From: Buxus sempervirens
Lineage: Eukaryota > Streptophyta > Magnoliopsida > Buxales > Buxaceae
Reading direction: 5' to 3'
Assembly (NCBI GenBank): GCA_947561395.2
Contig: OX387183.1
Location: 6,939,883-7,003,882 of the forward strand
Length of the DNA: 64,000 bases
Positions 47,900-59,362 of the stretch are shown in pieces. The notes beneath the pieces are model-generated. The model saw nothing but the letters and a program-made list of their open reading frames with translations. It was not told where the DNA came from and made no database searches. Each line of letters begins with the position of its first letter. Position 1 is the stretch's first letter. The translations under genes were made by a program, and so were the position numbers.

Positions 47900-48267
47900 T
47901 ATTGCATGCCTGACGTCTATTATTCCCGTTAAACCACATACTCCTCTGGACCTGGCACTACAAAATTGTTGATTGATTCAAATGCCACCATTGATTATGT
48001 ATATCAGCCGGGGACGGGGACCCAGTCCGATCAGATTAGGTAACAACTTTTCTCATCAATACCTCTAATTTCTGATATCTCATTCAACTGTGACTTGTTC
48101 TTGCTCTATCATACAAGAAATTTTCAGAGTCGGTGGATTGCCGCTTTCCCATAACCAAGTTAATATGGGAAGAAGGAGATCCCATCCCAGACTATAAAAC
48201 ACGCTTTTGGACCAGGTTGGAAGCTTCGAATTTCATTACACAAAATTCAAAAGCCACGGTATCACTC

Positions 48268-48276
48268 TATATAAAA
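48268..48276 (+). promoter_or_regulatory. TATA box of extensin 2
   Basis: TATATAAAA, 136 bp before the ATG, followed by a leader (TCTCATTCAAG, AACAAGCAGTCCTTCCA) nearly matching that of extensin 1. Core promoter sequence looks intact although the coding region has a stop. Confidence 0.8.
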
Positions 48277-48411
48277 GGGGAGAAGCTCTCATTCAAGTCA
48301 TCAACAAGCAGTCCTTCCATTTATATTCTCTACCGGAAGCCTTCATCTCCGGTGGCACTTTCTTTATATTGGAGTTCATCAGCCTGCCGGTGCCGGTTAG
48401 AGTTGTCGGAA

Positions 48412-48900
48412 ATGGCTCGGCTTTGGAATTCCTTGCTGTTTGCATTGGCATTTTGCATGATCGCAACTAGTGTTTTAGCAGATGACCACGAAGACAACGA
48501 TGATAAGCCTTATTAATCCCCACCACCCCCACCACCATACTACTATAAGTCCCCACCTCCACCTATGAAATCACCACCTCCACCATACCACTACAAGTCA
48601 CCACCACCACCTTCTCCATCACCTCCTCCGCCATACTACTATAAGTCCCCACCACCACCAGTAAAATCACCACCTCCTCCTTACTACTATAAATCCCCAC
48701 CACCACCTTCACCTTCACCTCCACCTCCTTACTACTACAAATCACCACCTCCACCGTCTCCATCTCCCCCACCTCCCTACTATTACAAATCTCCACCTCC
48801 TCCATCCCCCACACCGCCTCCATCATATTACTACAAATCTCCGCCACCACACTCACCATCTCCTCCTCACAACTCTCCTCCCCCTCCTTATGACGATTAA
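48412..48900 (+). pseudogene. Extensin 2, short paralogue with premature TAA
   Basis: Starts MARLWNSLLFALAFCMIATS, a signal peptide like that of extensin 1, then an acidic spacer (DDHEDNDDKPY). TAA at 48514 is codon 35. The frame then continues without any other defect: SPPPPPP, seven YYYK/YHYK-SPPPP units of the same 16-residue plan (joints MK, SP, VK, SP, SP, SP, SP), and a tail SPPHNSPPPPYDD ending at 48900. The full frame would be 162 codons. Translation as it stands would give only a 34-residue signal-peptide fragment. The rest of the gene, TATA and leader are preserved, so the stop is probably recent, or an allele or sequencing error. It could be annotated as a gene with a nonsense variant. 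Confidence 0.85.
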
Positions 48901-50218
48901 ATAAGATACCATATCTAGCTAAATAAATGTAAGAATTTTATTAAGTTGCAACTTATTTATTTTTTCCTTTTAATCATATAAATTCTGAATTTTAATTGTA
49001 TATTTTTTCTTTTTTACAGTTAATAGATTTATGATCAAAATAATTGCTATTGCAAGTAGTGGGGCACTTTCCTTCCTACTGTCAAGCATTCAATCTTCAA
49101 CAAGAAGCTTAGTCCTGCGAATGAAGATGTTCAACAAGGGAACCATAATTGCACTTCATTTACAGCTTAGAAATGCTTTATTTTTGTTAAGGGAAAAATT
49201 GGATTGATGCAGAAGTAGCCCAAGATTAGCGATCAAAATTATGTTGGCTTGTTGAATGTATTTCATTCTTTTGAATAATGTCCCACGTTTGTTGTTGCAT
49301 TGATAAAATAAATATATGTTGTACTTTATTTGGTGATAACTTTAAGTTAGAACTGGACCAAATGTGTATCCACGTGGCTAAAAGAAAGTTTTCTTTATCT
49401 CATTTGTGTTATATAAAGCCAAACCCTTTTTTCTGCATGACATTTTATACCAAAAATGCCTTTTATTTTTTCCAAATTTACTCCAACACCTAGTTTGTTA
49501 ATGCCATGTGTTTTATCATAATTAATCCCCTCTTCTTTGTTTATTCTTTTGCTACGCGCATAGTGTGCCCTATTTATAATTGAAATCAGTTTAAGTATTA
49601 GTTGCACCGAGCTTATTCACCGTCCTATTGTACATGTGATGATCAGTCTGGTTTACAGACTTAATCAGCATATTCGTCATATATATAAGAGCATTTTGGG
49701 GATGTGAATTGATTTTGTCTCAACCAAATATTTCATGATAAATGGACAGTTTTAAAATTCATTTTAATCCGAATACTTGATCAATCCACCGGGTTAAAGA
49801 GGCAATCTGTAGTTTCTGGACGCCACCGTTTGAGGAAGTCTTCTTGGAAAATTCTAAGTATTTTTTTTTACTCTAGGTCTTGCTAATATTTTTCCTTCTA
49901 TGGTCACATAGTCGAGGATGCAGCCTTAATTAATTCTTAAATCATTTTTCTCTTTATATTTTAAGCTATAAAAAGTTATTGTCAATACTATATCTATACT
50001 AAATGTAAAGTGAGACGCCCTTGGGAAGCGTGTCAGATCTTATATCCCTTTCTTTCCTAACTTGTCATTATATTTCATTTTTAAGCCTTATCATTATAGG
50101 TGTTAAAAAGAAATTTTCCATCACTGGCATTTAAAACTTAAACAATTGTGTAAGGATTATTGTGTTTTGGCTTTATTCCGTGTCAAAAAGGTCTTTTAAA
50201 TATGGTCAATGTATTTAG
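48901..50218. other. Extensin 2 3' flank, no gene seen
   Basis: AT-rich. The first 150 bp probably hold the 3' UTR ('aaataaatg' near 48920 could act as a polyadenylation signal). No conserved reading frame or element ends seen. A copia LTR may begin somewhere before 50219, since the LTR 50224 appears to have inserted close to or within it. Confidence 0.45.
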
Positions 50219-50223
50219 GATAG

Positions 50224-52636
50224 TGTGAGACATGGATTCGTCATCTCGGATGCCTTCCAAATATCGTCACGCGGGGATCGATAAAAATAAGAGTCGCCAC
50301 CATCCATCTTAGGGTGTGAATGGACACCAAAAGGTTCATAGATGCCAAATAGAGCCAAAGTAGCTCTAAGGTGAGGAAAAATCCAGAGATTGGGTACGGG
50401 GAATTATTTATGAGCGGGGGAAGGTGTTAGGCACCCCCACTCATCCGTCTAAGACGGTTACCACATGTTTGCTTATGCTATAAATTGTTTGCTAGTAAAA
50501 TTAACAAAAAGGTGCTTAATAAGCACAATGTGTGTGACCATTCCACATGAGAAGTCTAATGAGTTTAGACTCTCTTTGTGGATTCATCACTTCTAAAACT
50601 TCATGAGTGAAGTGAAATCGAAGTAAAAATGAAGAAAATCAAGCCAAGGCAAATCTGGAGAAATTCGGTCAAAAGAGCTTGAAAGCTTTGATAAACCATA
50701 ACTCATTCAATTTAAATCTAAATCAAATGAAACCAAAGCCATTTGAAAACTGGTATATAGTAGAGTATACAGTAAAAATTTCAGCTCAATCCGATTCAAC
50801 ACGAGAGAGAAATCCACATATGAAATTTGCTGTTATAACTCAGAAAAAGTGTTAAGTAGGCATTTTCAAAGTCCTATTCGTGAAGTTTGGCTCAATAAAA
50901 ATCCATAAAAATTGGTATGGAGGAAGTATGTGGTGCCATCTTTCCAAAGAAAAAAACCTCACACCAATCTCTATCCGGATGTGACTTGTGTGCTCTCTTG
51001 AACAGGCCTAAAAACCCACAGATGAGCTCTGGACTACGCCAGCGAGCACCTCTGAGTCAACTGAGCACCCAAGGCACAAAACAGGTCAAAATCTGTTGAA
51101 ACCAATTGGAAGTGAAAATAGACTTCTCAAAGAAAACTCAGAAACTGGAATCACATAAAACGGATTAAAACTGAGCAAATAGTGCACCATCAAAGTGGCA
51201 AGTTCAGCAATCTGGGCTGAACTGTCTTACAAACTTTGAAGAGATGGTGTCAAAAATTGGCTACATGGAAACAAACGAAATTTTCCAGATATTAAATAGA
51301 CCTCCCAATCTATCACATGTCTTTGGAATCACTCAAAAATTCATCCGGAGGATGAAGTTATGAGCATTCCAAGACAGGCTACAGATCTGTCCTGTTTTTG
51401 AAGAACTTTGAATAAGAAGCCAAAATCAGTGTATGTGTGCAAGTGAATTCGACAAAAACTCTTAAAAATCAACAAAAACTATCTCATGAAGTTCTAAAAT
51501 TCATTCTGAGGCCTGGGATCTCAGATTTTCCATATTGAACATGGAAAGTCCAAGATCTAGCCTATTTTGATAAGAAAATGGAAAGTGGGTGCAAAGATGT
51601 GGAAAATCACATTTCTATGAGAAAGTTGGAATCCATGGCTACTGAGAGCATGGATTCACATCTTCTCCAAATACAAAATAAAATCAGATAAGCATTCAAG
51701 GATTCAAAATAACCATATAGCATGCTTTTCATCACTTGTGGGTTCTAAACCTAGAGGATCCATTCCACCTTCCTTTTCCCCAGGCTCTCTCTTCACGTTT
51801 TACGGCTAGAGAGGATTCCCAGGTACTTTAGAAAGGGTTTGGGGTTGCAAAAATACCCACAGGCCTTACACTACAGAAAGGTAGAAGATGAGAGATTTTG
51901 CTAGAATGTAAAAGGGAAGCAATATCTCAAATAGGCCTTACCTTAGTAGCTTGAGCAGTTGAGTAGCCAATCCAGCAGAGGTTCTCCTTCTTCTTGCAGA
52001 GCTTCTAAGCTTCAGATTGTCAGCCATTTGCAAGAGGAGGGCCTCTCTATTTATAGGCCAAGTCAAGGGTAGAAGAGTCCCAAGGGTAGGCCAAAAAGCC
52101 TTCTAGATTATTCCAATTCTCCTCCAATGCATGAATTGGTGTAATTCAGCAAGTTTCGGAGGGTGAAATAGGGAGTTCAAGTCCCTGAGAGAGAGGTAAT
52201 ATGCGTAAATAAGGCTCAGAGATCGAGCCATTTCGCAAAGCCTTGAAACAGCCAAAACCGTATACTCAGTGCGGTTTCCACAGAACCGCCACTCAAAGTG
52301 CGGTTCAATACAAAATTGACTAAACCGCGTATACAGAACGGTTCAATTCAGTTATGCTTTAATCGAGTGCTGGACACGCGGCCTAACGGCCGAAGCTTCT
52401 TGAAGCCACGTGGCCGCCAGCGCGACAAGCAAGGACCTGAACCGTGCTGTCTGTGCGGTTGCAACCGCACATACAGAGCGGTTTAAACCGAAATTATAAA
52501 AAAACCGCATACACAGTGCGGTTGGCACTGTTTTTGAAAGTTTTTGAAAGTTTGACATATGTCAAGGCTCAAATAAGACCTTTGGAGCCCTTCTTAGTTA
52601 ATCTCTTATATTGGGGTGCAATTTGGGGTGTCTACA
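50224..52636 (-). mobile_element. Solo LTR (group A), TSD GATAG
   Basis: Minus-oriented, 2413 bp; minus strand TGTAGACACC to TCTCACA. Perfect flanks GATAG (50219-50223 and 52637-52641). CTATTTATAG (TATA, minus) at 52047, AACCG palindrome array at 52256-52522, GAGTCGCCA at 50291. No coding content. Body closely related to LTR 39513. Confidence 0.93.
52256..52522. repeat. Palindrome array, core AACCGCAyA
   Basis: Palindromic units of AACCGyATA/TGTGCGGTT type at about 52256, 52284, 52325, 52440, 52464 and 52502, with varied middles; 200 bp upstream (minus strand) of the TATA box. Confidence 0.8.
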
Positions 52637-52641
52637 GATAG

Positions 52642-53788
52642 GTTATAGGTGTTACGGTCCAAACGAGGTTTTGATCGGAGTCAAATTGAAAATGTTACGA
52701 CCAACGTTCGCTGAACGTTCGCCGAACGTTCGCCGAACGTTCGACCGGTGGTGACACACAGAGGAACCCGAGAGCAGCGTGAGCTGAACGTTCGCTGAAC
52801 GTTCGACCGGTGACGACACACAGAGAAACCCGAGAGCAGCGTGAGCTAAACGTTCGCTAAACGTTCGACCGGTGACGACACACAGAGAAACCCGAGAGCA
52901 GCGTGAGCTGAACGTTCGACCGGTGGTGTCTCTCAGAGAATCTGGAGAGCAGCGTTCGCTGAGCGTTAGCTGTCCGTTCGACCGATGAAGTTCCACAGAG
53001 AAACCCGAGAGCAGCGTTCGCCTCTCGTTTTCTGTCCGTTCGAACGAGAAGAAAAAAAGTGAGTTTTATATCGAACGTTCAAGCCGCGTTCGCTAAACGT
53101 TCGAACTTTCGTGAACAAATTTCTGTTTTAGTAATCCGATCTTTTCTGATTTGTTTCCTTTTCTTTTCCTCCTTTCTCCTAATCTATTTAAGGAGTGTCT
53201 AGCCTATTGAGAGGGTTACCCTAGCCGTTTTTAAGAACCCTAAAAAACGTGTGCAAGAGAGAGAGATCTTCTTCCTCTTTCCTCTTCTTCTTTGAGCCAT
53301 CAAAGCCAGTCTTCTTCTTTATTTTCTACCTTGGAGTTCCGGGTTGAAGAGTTTGCTCGTGGGAGTTCCTACGGTTGCTGAGCGAGTTCGTTCGGCACTT
53401 CACTAAGGAGATATTCAGAGTTTTGAATCGTTGCAAGGGTGCAAATCTGAAGAGTTCTTCAGATATTTACATTGTGAGTCAGAGTCATTGTTGGGTCGTC
53501 TGAACCACTATTGTAAGTCTTCTTCTTATAGTGATTTCCAGAGGTGGCACCTCGTAGCCCGGAGGGTTTTTCTCTTTGAGAGTTCTCTTAGAGTTTTCCC
53601 TTCGTCACCAAATTGCTTGTGTTGTCTCTTCTTTATTTTGCAATTGTGTGTGATGAATTGATATTTGTTCAGACTTGTGCATGCCAATTAATTAAGAACT
53701 TGTTTTTAATTGATTGATTTTTTATTCCGCAATCGGTTTCACCTATTCACCCCCTCTAGGTGATTTAGAGTCTAAACTGTGTTTTTCA
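52642..53788 (+). repeat. Copia 5' LTR (right part at least)
   Basis: Ends GTTTTTCA at 53788, two bases before the PBS. Shares its 3' 460 bp with the copia solo LTR at 43620-44132. A TATTTAAGG near 53186 is a possible TATA box. The 5' end is not located: the LTR may begin left of the solo LTR at 50224. Confidence 0.7.
52700..53110. repeat. AACGTTCG palindrome and 60-bp tandem repeats in copia LTR
   Basis: About eleven copies of AACGTTC, several as CGAACGTTCG or GAACGTTCGCTGAACGTTCG. They lie within a roughly 60-bp unit ('gaccggtg', 'gacacacagaga', 'acccgagagcagcgt') repeated four to five times. It lies upstream of the LTR's likely TATA box near 53186. Confidence 0.85.
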
Positions 53789-53790
53789 AT

Positions 53791-53802
53791 TGGTATCAGA
53801 GC
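53791..53802 (+). promoter_or_regulatory. Copia primer-binding site (tRNA-iMet)
   Basis: TGGTATCAGAGC, the classical complement of the 3' end of initiator tRNA-Met, two bases after the LTR end. It primes minus-strand cDNA synthesis. Confidence 0.95.
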
Positions 53803-53920
53803 GGGTAACCAGATCCTTGGCTTTGTTAGTCATGGACAAGTCCTCCACTGCCCCACCCTTCTTTGATGGCAGCAATTATGCCTACTGGAAAGTCAGAATG
53901 AGAGCCTATCTGAAGGCTAT

Positions 53921-56218
53921 TGTAGACACCCCAAATTGCACAAACAATCATAAAAAAATCATTATCTCCTTGAAAGCCAGCACAGAAATTGAAGAAAATG
54001 AACTTTTACCTGTATCCGGTAACTCAGGCCGGATACAAGTACCCCTCTGTGTATCCGGTGGAACATACCGGATACAAGTGAGCCTTAGTGTATCCGGTAT
54101 CATATACCGGATACCTTAAGGCCCTTGTGTATCCGGTCTGATATACCGGATACATAAGTTTTGCTCAAAATTAGGGTTTTCCGAGAACTTTTCACTTTTA
54201 CCATCATATCCCTCATTAAATGAGGGGAAATCTCGGAAATAGCCTTAGGGTTAAGGTTGGTGGGCTATAGACATTATGTTGTGTCTACCATTCTCACCAA
54301 CCCTAACCCTAGCCTTTGCCTATAAATAGGAGGCTCCTCCTCAAGCAAATGGCAACCAACTCTTGTTTTGAATTCTCGCAAAGAAGAACTCTAAGAGAAG
54401 AAGGAAATCGCTGCGGGAGTGCTTCCAGAATCCAGGTAAGCCTCAAACCTCTCTTTAATTTCTGTATTTACATTCCTAGATCTAGATCTTTTCTTCTACC
54501 TTTCTGTAGTGTAAAGCCTTCTTTGTGTGTGAAAATCCTTTCCCGGCTCAAAGTATCTCGAGACTCCCCCTAGCCGTAAAACGTGGAGGCGGGATCTTGG
54601 AGAAACAAGACTGGGGATTGACCCTAGTGCTAGAACCCATGTAGCATAAGCCTTTTGATTGATTGTAAACCGTTTCATATTCAAAGTACCCTTGATTATC
54701 TTGAAGAACCGTGTTTAACGGGGAGAGAGAACAGAGGGAAACGATAATGGAACGGAACCATAGGCTGTTTAGAACCTTATTTTGATGCATGCTATGTTGT
54801 TCTATTGATCTTATATGGTTTCTCACATTTGCACATACATAGCACCATTTTGACGGGATAGGCTCATATTTGGGGTTTATTACATTCATTGTGATAAATC
54901 TCACATAAATGGCCTCAATCAATTCTGGAGTCTTTTCAAGTGATTTTTTAAGGTTTTGGATTCATCTCACACGAATCTCACACACTTTATCATAGTTTTG
55001 AGTTGGTTTTACTCAAAAAGTGGCCTGACTGGACAGCACCTGTACCCTTACTTCGGACGCTCATAACTTCATCGTCCGGATGAATTTTGGAGCGATTCTA
55101 GAACCATGGGAAATGTGAGCCTGTCTAGTTTATGTCCACCAAATTTCATAAATTTCTATCGAACGGATTTGTGACACCTCTCTGTCGAAGTTGAGTGGAC
55201 AGTTCAGGTTCAAATACAGAACTTGTCATTTCGACGGAGCGCCATGTGTTCGTTTTAAGTCCGATTCGAGTGATTTTTGTTTCTGAGTACTCCTTTATGA
55301 GTCTATTTTCAAATCCAGCTGGTTTCATAATTTTTTGACTCCATTTGAATTATTGGTAGCCGATTTACTCAGAACTGTTAATTTGTACTTTTCTGGGTAA
55401 ATCTGTGATCTTCGGGGCCTGTTCGGGAGACCACCCAAGGCACATCTGAAAGGATTTTTGTATGAGGCTAGTTTCTTTTGAAAGATGGCCATACATACTT
55501 CAATCACACCAAAGTTCGTGGATTTTTATGCAGTGGAGTTTTCTATGCAATTTCCCAAAGTTGCCCACTCATCACTTTTAAAAATCCCCAGCAGCAACTT
55601 CAAAGGAGCATAACTCCTAGGATTTTTATCGGAATGAAGTGAAATTTTGCATGAGACCCTTATTTACTATAATCTTTCAAATGGATTTGGTTTGATTTGA
55701 TTTAAAATTGTATTTGAATGATTTCAAGACAAATGGCATGACTTTTCACCGAATTTTCCGGATTTGATTCAACTTGGTTTTTGAATAACTTGTGCTTTGA
55801 TTTCCATCTTTTGAGATATTCCAGAAATGATATTGACATAAGAGAGGATCTAGAATCCATTTAGATCTTCATGTGAAAATATCATACATTGGTCCTTTTT
55901 CAAGGTTTTCTATGATTTTAGCAAGCTTTCTATTTTTGCACGAACATACACTTGGCAACCACTTTGTGTGGATGAATGGGGGTGCCTAACACCTTCCCCC
56001 GTTCATAATCTAATCCCCTTACTCATCTCTGGATTTGATTTTCAAGTAGGGTTATTTTTACCTTAGAATTGGCATTTTTGCACTTTTTAATGATTTTGAA
56101 CATTTTGGTGTCCATTCTCACCTCAAAATTATGAATGGTGGCGACTCACAAACTTTTACGTCGATCCCCGTGTGTTGACGGAGGGATGATCATTCCGGTG
56201 ATTTTCCCATGTCTCACA
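53921..56218 (+). mobile_element. Solo LTR (group A), TSD GCTAT, inside copia gag
   Basis: 2298 bp, TGTAGACACC to TCTCACA, flanked by GCTAT (53916-53920 and 56219-56223). Palindrome array 54011-54153, CTATAAATAG at 54320, TGGCGACTC at 56139. Its sequence and length are close to the LTR at 60781 (2299 bp), so the two insertions belong to one active subfamily. The last 84 bases of the LTR form an open frame that runs in phase into copia gag. Confidence 0.95.
54011..54153. repeat. Palindrome array, core TATCCGGT
   Basis: Four units GTATCCGG/CCGGATAC with 6-9 base middles at 54011, 54050, 54089 and 54128, about 39 bp apart; ends 167 bp before the TATA box. Confidence 0.92.
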
Positions 56219-59200
56219 GCTATAGATGAAAAAGTTTGGGGAAGTGTTGAGAGAGGATGGAATCCTCCAACTGTGATTATTGATGGTGAGACAAAACCCA
56301 AAGACCCAGATAGCTATACTAGAGAAGAGTTAATTGATGTTAACTACAACTCTAAGGGTGTCAATGCACTTTTTAGTGCAATCTCTGCTGATGAATTCAA
56401 ACGGGTGTCTACTTGTCAAACCAGCAAAGAAATTTGGGAAATTTTCCAAACCACTCATGAGGGAACTGTCCTTGTGAAAAACTCAAAATTACAAATGCTT
56501 ATCACTAGGTTTGAAGAACTAAAAATGGGAGAGGATGAATCCTTTGATTCCTTCTATGCTAAACTAAGTGATATAGTGAACTCTAGTTTTAATCTTGGTG
56601 AAAGAATTCCTCCTAATAGAGTGGTTAGAAAAATCCTTAGGTCTCTTCCTGAAAAATATAGACCCAAAGTGACTGCTATAAAAGAGAGTAAGGATATTAA
56701 TGGTATTAGGGTTGAAGATCTCATAGGATCAATTCAAACCTATGAACTCACTCTGCCTCCTACTAAGAAAAATAAGTCTATAGCTCTCAAATCTAGTAAA
56801 GAAAAGGCTTATAATGATTCTAGTGAGGAATCCATGGGAGATGAAGATATTGCCCTTTTGGTAAAGAACTTTAAGAAAATGTTTAGAAGGAGGAAACCAA
56901 GGAGTGAAAATGAGAGGTATAAATCCAAGGGGAGTTCTAGTGGTAGAGATCAAAAGTCTAGAATCAAATCTGAATCTAGGGAGTCCAAACATCCTAAGGA
57001 CTCTAGGTTGCAAAAACTCCAACAAATCAGATGTCATGAGTGTCAGGATTTTGGTCACATTAGGTCGGAGTGTCCCACATTTAAGAAGCTTCAAGGGAAA
57101 GCCATGAATGCCACTCTTTCTGATGAGAGTGCATCTGATAGGGATAGTGAGGACTCCAAAACAGAGGAAAGTCAAAATTACATGGCTTTCACCTCTATTA
57201 TTGGGAGTGGTGACTCTAGAAACTATGAAGACTTTCCACCAAGTGAGAATGCAATTGGTTCTCATGATGAGTCTGATGAAGATGAGGAAATCATTCAAGA
57301 TGCTTATGATAAATTGTTTAGGGAATGCTTGAAAGCAAAGAAACAATTAAAGTCCAATCTCAAAAGGCTAAATGATGTAGAGCATAAGAAAGAAGATCTT
57401 CAAGCAAAATTTGAAGAGTCTACTTCTCGTCTAGGTGAACACAAGTTGAAGATTGAATCCCTAGAATCTGAGAATAAGTCTCTTAAGGAAGAGCTTGAAA
57501 GAACTAAAATTCAACTCCAGAAGTTTTCTATAGGTTCAGCAACTGTGGACAATATGCTAGGGATGGGTCAATTAGGAACTGATAAAAGGGGTTTAGGATA
57601 CACGGAAGTCTCAAATGATACTCCATCTTCTTCTAAGACCCAAGTTGTGAATACCAAAGGTAAGAATAGGTCCAATCCTTCCAAGGGTAAGACAAACCAA
57701 GGTAGAAATCGTGGTCAAAAGTCTAATTGGTCAAAACCTAGGGGTGTTCCAACCAAGAGTTCCCAATCTCAGAATTTTATCCCTATTTGTCATTATTGTG
57801 GAATTTCTGGACATATCAGACCAAATTGTTGGGATTTGAACCAAAACCCTAGGAGATCCTCACCTAGAAAACCTCAAGAGAATTTGTCTAAACAAGTGAA
57901 AGAACTTTCAAATCAGACAAAGCTCTTAAGTCAACAATTAGCTTCAATGACCAAGAAAACCACTGAGCCTAAGCAAATCTGGGTTAAAAGAAGTGAATTA
58001 ACTTGTCATGTAGTTCATGTTGCTTTGAAGGCTAGAAATAGTCTTATGTGGTATCTTGATAGTGCTTGCTCTCGTCACATGTGTGGTGACAAATCTTTGT
58101 TTAAATCTTTTGAAGATTACTCTTGTGGTACTGTTATTTTTGGTGATGGAAGCAAAGCTCCTATTGTAGGTAAAGGTGTTATTGAAATTTCTGGTATGCC
58201 TACTTTGAGTGAAGTTCTATTTGTTGATGACTTGAAAGCTAACTTGATTAGTATAAGTCAATTGTGTGACTCAAACATGGAAGTTAAATTTGCTAAACAT
58301 ATGTGTTCTGTGTTTGATGCAAATGGTTTGTGTGTGCTTCAAGGAGAAAGAACTCCGGATAATTGTTATGGTGTGATTCCTAATTCTAATTCTGTGTGTA
58401 ACTCTTCCAAAGTTGATATGCATGAATTGTGGTATCAAAGGCTTGGTCACTTGAATTTTAAAAACATGAATGATTTGTCCAAGCATGAGTTTGTTAGAGA
58501 CCTTCCTAAGCTTGCAAAAGTAGAACCAAATGTATGTGGGCCATGTCAGTTGGGAAAGCAAACTAGATCTAGTCACAAAAAGATCACTGAGTGTTTAACC
58601 CACAAACCTCTTGAATTATTGCATATGGACCTTATGGGTCCTTCTAGAACTGAAAGTCTTGGTGGTAGGAGGTACATTTTGGTTATTGTAGATGATTTCT
58701 CCAGATTTACTTGGGTTGAGCTATTAAGAGAAAAATCTGAAGCAAGTGAGTTGATTATGTCCTTGTGTCGAAAACTCTCAAATGAAAAAGAGTCTAAGGT
58801 TGTTAGGATGAGGAGTGACCATGGTAAAGAGTTCGAGAACTCAATCCTTGAAAATTTTTGTCTAGAAGAGGGAATTCATCGTGAGTTCTCTGCTCCTATT
58901 ACTCCACAGCAAAATGGAGTAGTAGAGAGGAAAAACAGGGTTCTTCAAGAAATGGCAAGAGTTATGATACATGCCAAGGGTGCGGCCATGTATTTCTGGG
59001 GAGAAGCAATTAACACGGCTTGCCATGTGATAAATAGGGTGTATTTGAGGCCTGGGAGTACTGAGACTCCGTATGAAATTTGGTATGGTAAAAAGCCCAC
59101 TGTCAAATACTTTCGTGTTTTTGGAAGTAAATGCTTTGTTTTGAGAGATAGGGAGAATTTGGCTAAGTTTGATGCCAAGAGTGATGAAGGAATCTTCCTA

Positions 59201-59362
59201 GGTTACTCTAAGAATAGCAGGGCTTACCGTGTGTATAACTTACGTACACACACTGTCATGGAATCCATAAATGTTGTTGTGGATGAAGGGGTTGATAAGT
59301 CTCAAGTTGAGGGGGAGACTAGTCTGGAAGTAGGGGAAAATGACTTGTCTGTTGAAAGTTAA

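Larger units (their letters stand above)
53832..59362 (+). pseudogene. Copia gag, protease and integrase, interrupted
   Basis: Starts MDKSSTAPPFFDGSNYAYW (capsid-type gag). Cut at 53920 by a 2298-bp solo LTR and resumes at 56224 in the same frame once the insertion and one TSD copy are ignored. Then zinc knuckle CHECQDFGHIRSEC (57032), a long charged coiled coil (57300-57530), a second knuckle CHYCGISGHIRPNC (57788), protease DSACSRHM (58058), the pre-integrase LWYQRLGHLNFKNM and CGPCQLGKQ, and an integrase DDE core with HMDLMGPS, RSDHGKEFE and QQNGVVERKN. TAA at 59360 ends the frame between integrase and RT. No other stop or frameshift seen in this 3.1-kb part. Confidence 0.92.
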
